The notes: generated from the letters alone by a model not told the origin. Shown: positions 15,573 to 25,838, counted from the first letter of the stretch. The stretch is DNA of 64,000 nt from Bacteroidales bacterium (GCA_900768685.1 CAAGDX010000024.1:21496-85495), one strand, 5' to 3'. Program-made: numbers and translations.

Positions 15573-17195
15573 ATGAAAAGCGAACTTATTGTAGATGTGC
15601 AGCCCACGGAAGTGTCTATAGCACTCCTGGAGGACTCTCGACTCGTTTCGCTACAAAAAGAATCCCGTGCACTGGCATACGCCGTGGGCGACATTTACCT
15701 GGCTAAAGTGAAAAAACTTATGCCCGGGTTGAATGCGGCATTCGTAAATGTAGGCTACGAGAAAGACGCTTTTCTTCACTACTTAGACCTTGGTTCTCGA
15801 TTTAGCACTTGTGCTGATTTCGTAAAACAACTCCTCTCCGACAAGAAAAAAATCCCAAACATCTCCAAAATCAACCTTAAAGCGGAAATAGACAAGCACG
15901 GCTCCGTTTCAGACATTCTCACAGCGGGACAAGAACTCCTGGTTCAGATTGTGAAAGAGCCTATTTCCTCTAAAGGTCCAAGACTTACCACAGAAATTTC
16001 ATTCACAGGGCGTTACCTTGTGCTTATCCCTTTCTGCGACAAAATTTCCATTTCACAAAAAATTAAATCCACAGAGGAAAAACTCCGATTGAAGCAACTC
16101 GTGGGTTCCATAAAGCCAAAAAACTTTGGTGTGATTATTCGCACCTCCGCAGAAGGCAAAAAAGTGGCAGAACTGAATAATGAACTGCAAACACTTGTGG
16201 AATGTTGGGAAAAAACCATTGAAAAAGCACAGCACGCAGAAATCCCTTCACTCATCTTTGAAGAAGAAAGCAGAATTGTGGGCGTGCTACGCGACATCTT
16301 CAGTCCCACTTTTGAGAGTATCCACATAAACGATGCCGAAATTTACGAGCAAATACTCAAGTACGTCACTCTCATTGCACCGGAAAGAAAAGAAATAGTA
16401 AACATCTATGCCGATGACCAACCGATTTTTGACCATTTCAACATCACAAGGCAAATAAAATCATCTTTCGGCAAAACAGTATCTTTCAAATCCGGAGCAT
16501 ACATTATCATTGAACACACGGAAGCACTTCACGTGATAGACGTAAACTCCGGCAACCGTGCCAAAGCCACAAACGACCAGGAAAGCAATGCCCTTGAAGT
16601 AAACATCCGAGCCGCAGACGAAATTGCACGTCAATTAAGGCTCCGCGATATGGGCGGCATCATAGTTGTGGACTTTATAGATATGAACAAGGCGGAACAC
16701 CGCCAGGCTCTTTACGACCACATGAAAGAAGTGATGGCAAACGACCGTGCAAGACATAACATCCTGCCTCTGAGCAAATTCGGACTGATGCAGATAACTC
16801 GCCAGCGTGTGCGTCCCGCCTTGGACTTAGTAACTACGGAAGAATGTCCGTCATGCTTCGGAAGAGGAATAGTACAGCCGTCTCTGCTCTTCACGGAAAC
16901 ACTTGAAGAGAAAATAGAGTACATGGTGAAAGACCTGAAAATGAAGAATTTCAAGGTATATGTTCACCCATTCGTTGATGCCTACCTGAAAAAAGGACTT
17001 ATTTCACTTTACACAAAGTGGAAATTCAACATCGGCGGCGGATTCAAAATCATTCCGGACCAGTCCCTCGCTTACCTGCAGTACAGAGTAATCGACAAAG
17101 ACAAAAACGAGGTTGACCTCAAAGAGGAAAAAGACATGAACTCTTCAGCCTCTAAATCTAAATCAAAAACCAAGACAAGAGTTAGCGAAGAATAG
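15573..17195 (+). CDS. rng: Ribonuclease E/G family endoribonuclease
   Basis: This 540-residue endoribonuclease would act in rRNA maturation and mRNA decay. An N-terminal S1 RNA-binding region (DIYLAKVKKLMPGLNAAFVN with VGYEKDAFLHYLDL) is followed by the 5' sensor and DNase I-like catalytic core with two acidic motifs, HVIDVNSGNRAK and IIVVDFIDM, which supply the metal-binding aspartates. The zinc-link cysteines are seen as CPSCFGRG near residue 427. There is no long disordered C-terminus, so it is RNase G-like in length. The last 25 residues are Ser, Lys and Thr-rich. It is preceded by a 151-base leader with a 13-bp inverted repeat and followed by a clear terminator. Confidence 0.9.
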   Translation: MKSELIVDVQPTEVSIALLEDSRLVSLQKESRALAYAVGDIYLAKVKKLMPGLNAAFVNVGYEKDAFLHYLDLGSRFSTCADFVKQLLSDKKKIPNISKINLKAEIDKHGSVSDILTAGQELLVQIVKEPISSKGPRLTTEISFTGRYLVLIPFCDKISISQKIKSTEEKLRLKQLVGSIKPKNFGVIIRTSAEGKKVAELNNELQTLVECWEKTIEKAQHAEIPSLIFEEESRIVGVLRDIFSPTFESIHINDAEIYEQILKYVTLIAPERKEIVNIYADDQPIFDHFNITRQIKSSFGKTVSFKSGAYIIIEHTEALHVIDVNSGNRAKATNDQESNALEVNIRAADEIARQLRLRDMGGIIVVDFIDMNKAEHRQALYDHMKEVMANDRARHNILPLSKFGLMQITRQRVRPALDLVTTEECPSCFGRGIVQPSLLFTETLEEKIEYMVKDLKMKNFKVYVHPFVDAYLKKGLISLYTKWKFNIGGGFKIIPDQSLAYLQYRVIDKDKNEVDLKEEKDMNSSASKSKSKTKTRVSEE

Positions 17196-17212
17196 CTACT
17201 CGAAAACAAAAC

Positions 17213-17249
17213 AAACCGCCTGCGGAACTTTTCCAACGGCGGTTTTTTT
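17213..17249 (+). terminator. Terminator after RNase E/G gene
   Basis: AAACCGCC (17213-17220) pairs with GGCGGTTT (17238-17245), followed by a seven-base T-run. Confidence 0.9.
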
Positions 17250-17281
17250 ATGCACTTAACCGATTATTGCAGAAAATATCG

Positions 17282-17289
17282 TAACTTTG
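17282..17289 (+). promoter_or_regulatory. -7 element upstream of the Lnb-domain gene
   Basis: TAACTTTG is followed 28 bases later by the TTG start codon. No TTG box lies at the proper distance. The transcript leader would be about 22 bases. Confidence 0.55.
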
Positions 17290-17317
17290 CATAAAATAAT
17301 AGAACTACGACTGTAAA

Positions 17318-18490
17318 TTGAAAAAAATACTATTAATATTCACTCTATTTTGCAGCATCATAGCATCTGCAAACGATAGCATTTACGTTTCCATTTTCTG
17401 CACCGCACAGGGGCGTGAAATTTACGAACTTGAGGGGCATGCTGCAATGCGAATAAAAGTTGACGGCAAATGCGACTACACCATAAGTTGGGGTATGTTT
17501 GACTTTAATTCGCCCAATTTCGTTTACCGCTTTCTCAAAGGTGAAACGGAATATTTCTGCGGTATGATAGACACGGAAAGATTTCTCGGCGAATACCGCT
17601 ACGAAGGACGAACAGTGTTTGAATTTCCGCTAAACGTGCCGCAAAGCGTATGCCAAAACATTGCTTATCTATTGAATATCAACCTATTGCCGGAAAACAG
17701 GGTTTATCGCTACAACTATGTGAAAGACAACTGCTCCACTCGCCCCATGGAGATTATCGAGCAGGCATTAGGCACACGGATACATTACGAAAATGCCAAA
17801 CCGGAACTCACCACTTTCCGTGAAGTGATGGCGGAATACCACAAAAAATACCCCTGGCAGCAATTTGGGATAGACCTCGCACTCGGTCCCGGAATAGACT
17901 ATAAAATCAGCCCGAGAGAAAAAACTTTTGCTCCCGTACTGCTCACCGAAATGCTGCCAACAAGCACTTATACCCTTGGTGGACAGACATTTCCGCTATG
18001 CGGCGAAAAAATAGTCCACGGCAACCCGCAGGCAGACATCACAGCAGACCCTACACCGCTGTTTTTAACCCCGATTTTTATTGCGTGGCTACTGTTTGGC
18101 ATCACACTGGCATTTACCGTTTGGGACATAAAGCGGAAAAAAGTATGCAGAATTTTTGACACGGTGCTTTATCTGCACATCGCAGTGCAAACCTTGCTTC
18201 TGGCATTTCTCATCTTCATTTCCACACACGAAGCCACATCTCCAAACTACAATTTCCTCTGGCTAAACCCGCTGAGCCTTATAATTCCCGTAACTATATG
18301 GATAAAAAAGGCAAAGGTATTGTCTATTTCAGCCATAATCATTAACTTTGTAGCATTAATCAGTTATCTTGCAATAGTTGCAGCAGGAGTTCAAACTATC
18401 AATGCGGCATTTTACCCGCTGGTATTTATGGTACTGCTTCGCAACTGTTCATACTTATATATCGCCAAATGGCAAACAAGAAAAGATTGA
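17318..18490 (+). CDS. DUF4105/Lnb-domain membrane protein (lipoprotein N-acylation)
   Basis: This 390-residue protein has a signal peptide (KKILLIFTLFCSIIASA), then a periplasmic DUF4105 domain, now called the Lnb N-terminal domain. The domain carries a conserved histidine in YELEGHAAMRI (about residue 43) and a conserved cysteine in YNYVKDNCSTRPMEI (about residue 140). About five membrane helices follow from residue 245 (PIFIAWLLFGITLAFTVW, LHIAVQTLLLAFLIFI and others). Lnb of Bacteroides N-acylates the amino-terminal cysteine of lipoproteins; His and Cys would be the reactive pair here. The only usable start is TTG at 17318. The next gene begins inside its last codons (22-base overlap), implying coupling. 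Whether this is the principal Lnb or a paralogue cannot be judged. Confidence 0.8.
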   Translation: MKKILLIFTLFCSIIASANDSIYVSIFCTAQGREIYELEGHAAMRIKVDGKCDYTISWGMFDFNSPNFVYRFLKGETEYFCGMIDTERFLGEYRYEGRTVFEFPLNVPQSVCQNIAYLLNINLLPENRVYRYNYVKDNCSTRPMEIIEQALGTRIHYENAKPELTTFREVMAEYHKKYPWQQFGIDLALGPGIDYKISPREKTFAPVLLTEMLPTSTYTLGGQTFPLCGEKIVHGNPQADITADPTPLFLTPIFIAWLLFGITLAFTVWDIKRKKVCRIFDTVLYLHIAVQTLLLAFLIFISTHEATSPNYNFLWLNPLSLIIPVTIWIKKAKVLSISAIIINFVALISYLAIVAAGVQTINAAFYPLVFMVLLRNCSYLYIAKWQTRKD

Positions 18491-20100
18491 CAACAAATAT
18501 AGCAGGACTCATTATAGCCACAGTGGCTACCATGAGCCTTTCCGCACAGCCGGCAAGCCGCCCGGCACTTGTGGTGAATATCGTTGTTGACGGTCTTTCA
18601 CTTGACTATATAAACCTGCTCCAAGACAAATTCACGGATGGCGGTATGCTCCGCATAATGCGTGAAGGCGTCACTATCACGGATGTGAACTACGGTTCCG
18701 TGATAGACCCCGCGGCAGCCACAGCTATCATTCACACCGGAGCCGCTCCGGCAATGAACGGTGTAGCCGCAGCAGAAGTATATGACAGAGCCACCAGAAG
18801 AAGCATCTCCTTCTTTTTGGACCCTGCCACGATAGGCAATTTCACAAACGAAACATACTCCCCTGCAAACCTGCGTGTTTCCACTATCGGTGATGAACTG
18901 CGAACAGCTTCACAAGGACTGAGCCACGTCTATTCCATATCACCGAATGCCGCACAGGCTATTGTGATGGCAGGACACAAGGGCAACAGCGCTTTCTGGA
19001 TTAACAACACTACAGGAAACTGGGCTACAACAACTTACTACAAAGATGCTCCATACACCATACAGTCTCGCAATCGCCTCCAGCCACTGGACTTGCGACT
19101 GGACACTATGGCATGGAAATCATACCTCAAGCCGGAAGAATACCCGGACTTACCAACTTACAAGAAACTATATTCCTTCCGTCACACCTTTTATAGGACT
19201 GACCCTCAAAGGATTAAGCGATACAAAAACACTCCGCTCGTAAATACGGAAATAACGTCTATTGCAAGCGACTACATCAAGTCGCTCAGTATGGGCAAAG
19301 GCGAAAATATTGATATGCTCAATATCAGCTACACCGTCACGCCATATATTTACAGCGAAGACCACGACATACGTATGGAGCAGATGGACAGCTACATACG
19401 CTTTGACCGTGAAATAAAAACGCTCATTGAGGCTATCGACAAAAACGGTCCCGGAATGAACAAGACTATGATTGTCATCACCGGGTTGCCTTCAAATATC
19501 ACTCGCCGCAGAAGCAAAGAAAACGAATGGGATACCCCTTCCGGAGAATTTTCTCCTCGCAAAGCCATTTCGCTGCTAAATATGTATCTCATAGCAGTTT
19601 ACGGCAATGGTGAATGGGTTATCGGCTACGACAACAACAGTTTCTTCCTGAACCAAGACCTGATAAAGCAGCGTGACGTAAATATCACCGAAATCCGCAG
19701 CGAGGCGGCAAAATTCCTGAACCGTATGGCAGGAATAGCGGAGGCACAATCTATAGACGATATTATCGCGGAACGAATAGGCGAAACCGCCACTCCACCC
19801 CGCAGAAACATAAACCAAGACTATGCCGCAGACATTTACATCTCCACTTTCCCGGATTGGGACATTGTTGATGACGGAACTGTGGCACCGGACACAAACG
19901 AATACCCTAAAATACAACGGCAGACTGCACCTGTAGCTCCGGCATTTATTCTTGCTCCGGGCATTGATGCTCAGGTGATTACGGCACCCGTTGACCCACG
20001 TGCGATAGCTCCCACTATCGCTTCCATTCTCAGAATACGTTCTCCCAATGCGGCTACACAATCACCACTGAGAATAAATTTCAAAATAAGCAAAAACTAA
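18469..20100 (+). CDS. Alkaline phosphatase-fold protein, probably catalytically dead
   Basis: This 543-residue exported protein (signal peptide ending near SLSAQ) follows the alkaline-phosphatase/NPP/PafA pattern: VVNIVVDGLSLDYINLL near residue 37, the nucleophile region GSVIDPAAATAIIHTGAAP at 76-94 and a C-terminal IAPTIASILRIRSP. Key residues seem lost. Active PafA-type proteins have a Thr just before a PGH or PNH motif in the nucleophile loop, a TADHG metal motif and a later HGS motif; here the matching places read IDPAAAT and VITGLPSN, and no HGS is found. A pseudoenzyme or scaffold is therefore likelier than a phosphatase. It overlaps the Lnb-domain gene by 22 bases and precedes secA by 28 bases, so an envelope role is plausible. 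Confidence 0.7.
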   Translation: MANKKRLTTNIAGLIIATVATMSLSAQPASRPALVVNIVVDGLSLDYINLLQDKFTDGGMLRIMREGVTITDVNYGSVIDPAAATAIIHTGAAPAMNGVAAAEVYDRATRRSISFFLDPATIGNFTNETYSPANLRVSTIGDELRTASQGLSHVYSISPNAAQAIVMAGHKGNSAFWINNTTGNWATTTYYKDAPYTIQSRNRLQPLDLRLDTMAWKSYLKPEEYPDLPTYKKLYSFRHTFYRTDPQRIKRYKNTPLVNTEITSIASDYIKSLSMGKGENIDMLNISYTVTPYIYSEDHDIRMEQMDSYIRFDREIKTLIEAIDKNGPGMNKTMIVITGLPSNITRRRSKENEWDTPSGEFSPRKAISLLNMYLIAVYGNGEWVIGYDNNSFFLNQDLIKQRDVNITEIRSEAAKFLNRMAGIAEAQSIDDIIAERIGETATPPRRNINQDYAADIYISTFPDWDIVDDGTVAPDTNEYPKIQRQTAPVAPAFILAPGIDAQVITAPVDPRAIAPTIASILRIRSPNAATQSPLRINFKISKN

Positions 20101-20128
20101 TCTGATAACAAAAAAACATTTACAATAT

Positions 20129-23100
20129 ATGTCATTCTTAAGTTTTTTAAGCAAGATTTTCGGCAACAAGTCCGAGAAAGACCTAAAAGAGATTCAGCCT
20201 ATTCTCGACAAAATCCTTGAAGCTGAAAAAGCCTTGCCAAACATCAGCAATGATGAACTCCGAGACAAAATTTCTCAAATAAGAGAAGATATCAGTGCTT
20301 CTATCCTCCAAGACCAAGAGGAAGTGGCTCGCATAAAAGAAGAAGTGGAACTGACAGAACCGTCAAAACGCCAGCCGCTATGGGACAAAATAGATAACCT
20401 TGAAAAAGATATCATAGACACCATAGATGCAAAGTTGGACTACTATCTTCCGCTCGTTTTTGCCGTAATTCGCGAAACCGCTCGCCGTTTTGCAGCAAAT
20501 GAAACAATAGAAGTAACTGCTACAGACTACGACCGTCTCCTCGCGGCACAAGGCAAAGATTTCGTTTCCATTGACGGCGACAAAGCTCTCTGGAAAAACC
20601 ATTGGGTTGCAGGCGGTAACGAAATCAAATGGGATATGGTACACTACAATGTTCAGCTCATTGGCGGTATCGTACTCCACCAAGGCAAAATTGCCGAAAT
20701 GGCTACCGGTGAAGGTAAAACCCTTGTGGCTACCCTCCCCGTTTTCCTCCGTTCACTCTCCGGCAGAGGCGTACACGTAGTAACCGTGAACGACTACCTT
20801 GCAAAACGTGACTCCGAATGGATGGGACCGCTCTATATGTTCCACGGTGCAACTGTGGATTGCATAGACAAGCACGAACCAAATACTTTGGAACGCCGTG
20901 CCGCTTACAACTGCGACATCACTTTCGGTACAAACAATGAATTCGGTTTCGACTACCTCCGCGACAATATGGCAATGAAAGCAGACGATATGGTGCAACG
21001 CAAACCATACTATGCTATTGTCGATGAGGTGGACTCCGTGCTTATTGACGATGCCCGTACACCGCTCATCATTTCCGGACCTGTGGCAAAGGGTGATGAC
21101 CAACTTTTTGATCAGTACAAGGAAAATGTGAAACGCGTGGTGGAAGCACAGCGTAAACTCGTGACACAAATCCTCTCCGAAGCTAAAACAAAGATTTCTT
21201 CCGGCGATAAAGAACAAGTGAAGGAAGGTGCAATCCTCCTTTTCCGTGCATTCAAAGGACTTCCTAAAAACAGTGCACTCATCAAGTTCTTGAGTCAGGA
21301 AGGTATGAAAAACCTCATGCTTGAAACGGAGGCATACTATCTGCAAGACAATTCCCGCGAAATGCCGGTTATCACAGACCCTCTCTACTTTGTTATAGAT
21401 GAGAAAAACCGCAGCGTGGAACTTACAGACAAAGGTATTGACGTGCTTACAGGCTCTTCCACCGACCCGAAATTCTTCGTGTTGCCGGACATCGCTGCAG
21501 AACTCTCGGAAATTGAAACTATCAGCGACCCGGAAGAACGCCAGCAGAGAAAAGACGATGCCATGCAGAACTATGCCATCAAGTCTGAACGCGTTCACAC
21601 CGTAACTCAGCTCCTCAAAGCATACACTCTCTTTGAAAAAGACGTGGAATACGTTATTGATGACGGAAAAATCAAAATCGTTGACGAACAGACAGGACGT
21701 ATTATGGAAGGACGCCGCTACAGCGACGGTTTGCACCAGGCTATAGAAGCAAAAGAAGGCGTGAAAGTTGAAGCTGCAACGCAGACATTTGCTACAATCA
21801 CACTGCAGAACTACTTCCGCATGTACCACAAACTTGCAGGTATGACCGGTACTGCAGAAACGGAAGCAGGCGAATTTTGGGATATCTACAAACTTGATGT
21901 TGTCACAATCCCGACAAACCGCCCTGTTCGCCGTATTGATATGAACGACCGCGTCTATAAGACAAAACGCGAAAAATACAATGCCGTTATCGACGAAATA
22001 AAACGTCTTCACGAAATTGGTCGTCCGGTACTTGTGGGTACCACATCTGTAGAAATTTCCGAACTCCTAAGCCGTATGCTCAAACTGAACCACATCGACC
22101 ACCAGGTACTCAACGCAAAACTTCACCAGAAAGAAGCGGAAATCGTGAAACTCGCAGGACGCCCCGGTGCAGTGACTATCGCCACAAACATGGCAGGTCG
22201 TGGTACGGACATCAAGCTTCCGCAGGAGGTGAAAGATATTCATGACCCGGAAATAATTGAAAAAAGCACAAAAGAAGGTATCGGCGGTCTTGCCATTATA
22301 GGTACGGAACGCCACGAATCACGCCGTGTGGACCGTCAGCTCCGCGGACGTTCCGGACGTCAAGGCGACCCGGGTTCTTCCGTATTCTATGTGTCTTTCG
22401 AAGACCAACTTATGCGTCTTTTCGCTACAGACAGCGTGATGAAGATGCTGGACCGTCTCGGACTTGAAGAAGGTGAACGTATTGAAGCCGGAATGGTTAC
22501 CAAGGCTATTGAAAACGCACAAAAACGCGTGGAAGAAAACAACTTCGGTATCCGTAAACGCCTTCTTGAGTACGACGACGTGATGAACAAACAGCGTACT
22601 TACATCTATTCTCGCCGCCGCCATGCTATCATGGGCGAACGCTTTGAAATAGACCTCCACAATATGCTCTATGACTTGATAGAAAACACTGTGAAAACGT
22701 ACGACCAGCCGTTTGACTATCAAACACTTGAGGATGAACTTATGAGAACGCTCACCATCACACTGCCATTCACGGAAGAGGAATTCCCGAGAATGTCTGT
22801 GGAAGAACGTCTCAACGCTATCCTTGATGCCGCAATAGAGATTCGTGAAAGAAGAAATAACAAAATCTGCGAAATCGCTATGCCGGTACTTAAAGACTGG
22901 GTGGAAAATCGCGGTGCTACAGGCAAAATCCGCGTTCCTATCACAGACGGCAAACGAATTTTCAACATTGTTGTGGATATCACGGAAGCATACAAGACGG
23001 AAGGTCGCTCTATTGTCAAAGAATGGCACAAGCTCCTCTTGCTCCACTCTATTGATGAACTCTGGAAAGAGCACCTCCGCGAACTTGACCAACTCCGCCA

Positions 23101-23536
23101 GTCTGTTCAGAATGCTTCTTACGAACAGAAAGACCCGCTCGTAATTTACAAGATTGAATCTTTCCACCTATTCGAAGGTATGCTGAACCAACTGAACAAC
23201 AAGGCTATCAGTGCTTTGATGCACGGACAGATTTACATCCAGCAACCTACAACAGAGCAGATTCGCGAGATGCAGGAAAAACAGCAACAAGCAGCTTTGC
23301 GTCAGCCACGTGTAGAACAAGCTCTTCCGGAAAGAAAAACAGACTATTCCCGCTATCAAACTTCAAAGGAAAACGTGCCGGGAGAAAATGCTCAGCGTCA
23401 GGCTGCACTGAATGCAAACCGCTCTGCAAACCAGATTAAAACTCCGGTTGTTGTTGGTCCTAAAGTGGGACGTAATGACCCTTGTCCTTGCGGTAGCGGC
23501 AAAAAATTCAAAAACTGCCACGGCAAAGGAATGTAA
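20129..23536 (+). CDS. secA: Preprotein translocase ATPase SecA
   Basis: This 1135-residue motor of the general secretion pathway pushes unfolded preproteins through SecYEG using ATP. Walker A is MATGEGKTLVATLP near residue 190, the DEAD-like motif is AIVDEVDSVLID near 295, and the second nucleotide-binding domain has MAGRGTDIKLP and RQLRGRSGRQGDPGSS. The C-terminal SEC-C zinc motif GRNDPCPCGSGKKFKNCHG ends the protein. It is some 230 residues longer than E. coli SecA, a feature of Bacteroidota SecA with an insertion in the first nucleotide-binding domain. It starts 28 bases after the phosphatase-fold gene and is followed by a strong two-way terminator. Confidence 0.97.
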   Translation: MSFLSFLSKIFGNKSEKDLKEIQPILDKILEAEKALPNISNDELRDKISQIREDISASILQDQEEVARIKEEVELTEPSKRQPLWDKIDNLEKDIIDTIDAKLDYYLPLVFAVIRETARRFAANETIEVTATDYDRLLAAQGKDFVSIDGDKALWKNHWVAGGNEIKWDMVHYNVQLIGGIVLHQGKIAEMATGEGKTLVATLPVFLRSLSGRGVHVVTVNDYLAKRDSEWMGPLYMFHGATVDCIDKHEPNTLERRAAYNCDITFGTNNEFGFDYLRDNMAMKADDMVQRKPYYAIVDEVDSVLIDDARTPLIISGPVAKGDDQLFDQYKENVKRVVEAQRKLVTQILSEAKTKISSGDKEQVKEGAILLFRAFKGLPKNSALIKFLSQEGMKNLMLETEAYYLQDNSREMPVITDPLYFVIDEKNRSVELTDKGIDVLTGSSTDPKFFVLPDIAAELSEIETISDPEERQQRKDDAMQNYAIKSERVHTVTQLLKAYTLFEKDVEYVIDDGKIKIVDEQTGRIMEGRRYSDGLHQAIEAKEGVKVEAATQTFATITLQNYFRMYHKLAGMTGTAETEAGEFWDIYKLDVVTIPTNRPVRRIDMNDRVYKTKREKYNAVIDEIKRLHEIGRPVLVGTTSVEISELLSRMLKLNHIDHQVLNAKLHQKEAEIVKLAGRPGAVTIATNMAGRGTDIKLPQEVKDIHDPEIIEKSTKEGIGGLAIIGTERHESRRVDRQLRGRSGRQGDPGSSVFYVSFEDQLMRLFATDSVMKMLDRLGLEEGERIEAGMVTKAIENAQKRVEENNFGIRKRLLEYDDVMNKQRTYIYSRRRHAIMGERFEIDLHNMLYDLIENTVKTYDQPFDYQTLEDELMRTLTITLPFTEEEFPRMSVEERLNAILDAAIEIRERRNNKICEIAMPVLKDWVENRGATGKIRVPITDGKRIFNIVVDITEAYKTEGRSIVKEWHKLLLLHSIDELWKEHLRELDQLRQSVQNASYEQKDPLVIYKIESFHLFEGMLNQLNNKAISALMHGQIYIQQPTTEQIREMQEKQQQAALRQPRVEQALPERKTDYSRYQTSKENVPGENAQRQAALNANRSANQIKTPVVVGPKVGRNDPCPCGSGKKFKNCHGKGM

Positions 23537-23564
23537 TTTGCAATAGTATAAATTCACAGATACT

Positions 23565-23594
23565 AAAAAAGGCTGCCCGCAGGCAGCCTTTTTT
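23565..23594. terminator. Bidirectional terminator between secA and subtilase gene
   Basis: AAAAAAGGCTGCC (23565-23577), loop CGCA and GGCAGCCTTTTTT (23582-23594) are symmetric, with a T-run on each strand. It serves secA (plus) and the converging subtilase gene (minus). Confidence 0.93.
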
Positions 23595-23639
23595 ATTGCT
23601 ATGAAGTTTGAGCCCGCCAAGGCAGACTCAAACACTAAT

Positions 23640-25790
23640 TTATCGGATTACAATTTTCTGAACGAAGTTCACGTTTTTGCCGGAAGCTTTCACAACATAA
23701 ACACCGGCTGGAACATTGCTTGCGTCAAGGTTTGCAGTGTCACTTTCAGCAACTGCAGTAGCTACAGCCTGACCAGCCAAATTGTAAAGAGCAACATTGA
23801 AACCGTTTGCATCAACAGCATAGATTTCAAAAGCCTTGCTACCTGTTTCATTGATGAGAACAGTTTCGTTTCCATCAGCTTCCACCGCAGTCACACCTGC
23901 AAGTTCAAGTGCTTTTTTAAGTCCTGCGTAAGCATTCATTTTACCTGCACCACCCCATTCATTTGACATATTTGCAGGGACAGTGGCAGTTTCCTGTGCT
24001 ATCTCAATAATCTGAGACGGAGTGAGGTTCGGATTAGCCTGGAGCCATGTAGCGATAACACCTGTAGCAACAGGGCAAGCCATAGATGTACCTGCAGCAG
24101 GAGTGTAGTAATGAGTTTTGCCGTTTATTGAAATAGAAGCGGTTTTTGGATAATATGAAGAATTGTAACTTGAACCTTTCACAAAGTAGTAAGACATAGC
24201 GGAAACAAGTGCACAACCCGGAGTACAAATTGTTGGAAGTACACGTCCGTCAACCAGTTCACCGTATGATGAGAAATAAGAAGTCTCGCCAAGTGTGTTT
24301 TGTGTGTAAGGACTGATATTCTTGGTATTATATGAACCTACGGAAATGGTGTAAGGACCGCATGCCATATTGCTTATTGTTCCGTCACCTGTAGGAGTAT
24401 CAAATCCGGCACCTGTGTAGAAATATGAATAATAAGCATCTCCATATCCACGGATAGTTTGACCTGCCTGACCCTTAATTGTGATTACAGGAAGCACGGA
24501 CACTATTGAACTCTTGTTGTACAACTCACACATAACCATAATACACATTCTGTTATTGTTCGTATCCAGTACTTTATATACACCGAAGCAGCTGTTCGGA
24601 TAGTAGTTTGTAAAAGAAGTATCAGTGATATCACCGGCTTCAATCATTGAACCGGAAGAAAGATATGCAGGACTTGTAATATCGCTACCTGTCAGAGGAA
24701 TAGAAGTATATACCGTTCCTGAATTTTTATTTACGATAGAAAACTCCAAGTCAAAATCAGAAGCATCATCTGCATAGAAAACAAAATTACCCATAGCTTG
24801 ATAGCCTGAATCAAATGGCATAAGAGCAGTACGGAGAGTGTTATCCGTAGCGGTAAATGTTTTTCTAAGTGCTATATCATCAGCCTTTTCATTTCCGGCA
24901 GCCAAGCAAATTGGAACATCCTTTGCAAGTTCGTTAAGTGCCGCAACAAAAGAATCAGAGCCATCGTGAGGACCATAATTGTCACCAAGTGACATGTTGA
25001 TAACAACAGGCTTGCCGTCTTTTTCCGCCTGCTCCTTTATTTTTGCTACACTTTCAAGAATCATAGCATCAGACAAATCTCCTGCACACATAAAGATGTC
25101 TGCATTTGGAGCCATACCGCGATAATCCGTGCTTGTACCTGTTGCAGCACCTGCCATAATACCTGAGGTGTGAGTTCCGTGTGTATCTGATGAATCATCT
25201 GTTGTGATTGTGGAGATATTATCACCGGTTACATCTTTAGATATGGTAAGTTTGCCGGATAATTTATTTACACTCATATACGTATATCTCTCAACCCTTG
25301 TTTTTGTGAGAGATTCATCGAGGAAAGCGGCATGGTTCGGGTCAAAACCACCGTCAACAATACCGGTCAAAACGCCATCACCTTTGTATGCCTGAGTCAA
25401 GCCTGTTCCACTGTGTACTTTTTCTATGTTTACACCAAGTCGAGCCTGGTCGTTAAGCAATCTCATTGTGCGTGATACAGAAACACTTGCTACAGATGAC
25501 ATGCTTTCCATTTTCAGCATCTGTGCTTTAGTCAGTGAAGCCACAACGTATTTTCCTGCAACAACAGTGGAAATTTCTATCCCTGCTTCTGCAAGTTCAT
25601 CTGTAGTATATCCGTCATTGAGTTTAATAATCACGGATTGTTTGTCACCCGTACTTACGGATTTTAACATTGAGTGTGAAGATTTTTCTCCTCTCAAAAA
25701 CATGTGAGAGCCGAGGTCTAACTTAGACTGTGCGGATAGACTGACAGACATTGCCATCAGTGCTACGAGTGCCAAGTAAATTTTTCTCAT
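23640..25790 (-). CDS. Secreted subtilisin-like peptidase (S8) with T9SS sorting domain
   Basis: This 716-residue protein has a signal peptide (MRKIYLALVALMAMSVSLSA), an inhibitor-like propeptide (VIIKLNDGYTTDELAEAGIE) and an S8 catalytic domain with the triad Asp146 (GIVDGGFDPNH), His204 (DTHGTHTSG) and Ser in AAGTSMACPVATG. A large insertion separates His and Ser, as in C5a-peptidase-like subtilases. The last 80 residues form a sorting domain (FEIYAVDANGFNVALYNLAG, then VPAGVYVVKASG) for T9SS export and surface anchoring. A paralogue with the same plan lies at 44416-46590. The substrate is unknown; degradation of external proteins for nutrition is the usual role. A -7 box (TAATTTTG) lies at 25846-25839. 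Confidence 0.9.
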   Translation of the reverse strand: MRKIYLALVALMAMSVSLSAQSKLDLGSHMFLRGEKSSHSMLKSVSTGDKQSVIIKLNDGYTTDELAEAGIEISTVVAGKYVVASLTKAQMLKMESMSSVASVSVSRTMRLLNDQARLGVNIEKVHSGTGLTQAYKGDGVLTGIVDGGFDPNHAAFLDESLTKTRVERYTYMSVNKLSGKLTISKDVTGDNISTITTDDSSDTHGTHTSGIMAGAATGTSTDYRGMAPNADIFMCAGDLSDAMILESVAKIKEQAEKDGKPVVINMSLGDNYGPHDGSDSFVAALNELAKDVPICLAAGNEKADDIALRKTFTATDNTLRTALMPFDSGYQAMGNFVFYADDASDFDLEFSIVNKNSGTVYTSIPLTGSDITSPAYLSSGSMIEAGDITDTSFTNYYPNSCFGVYKVLDTNNNRMCIMVMCELYNKSSIVSVLPVITIKGQAGQTIRGYGDAYYSYFYTGAGFDTPTGDGTISNMACGPYTISVGSYNTKNISPYTQNTLGETSYFSSYGELVDGRVLPTICTPGCALVSAMSYYFVKGSSYNSSYYPKTASISINGKTHYYTPAAGTSMACPVATGVIATWLQANPNLTPSQIIEIAQETATVPANMSNEWGGAGKMNAYAGLKKALELAGVTAVEADGNETVLINETGSKAFEIYAVDANGFNVALYNLAGQAVATAVAESDTANLDASNVPAGVYVVKASGKNVNFVQKIVIR

Positions 25791-25838
25791 ATTGTCTAAT
25801 AGTGTTTGTTGTAATTATATTTATTTCTTGAATTTTTG

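Noticed and set aside
20753..23167. Long open frames of 419 and 282 codons on the strand opposite secA
   Set aside because: They are shadows of secA: Cys-, His- and Phe-rich translations with no domain, inside an unmistakable SecA coding region.
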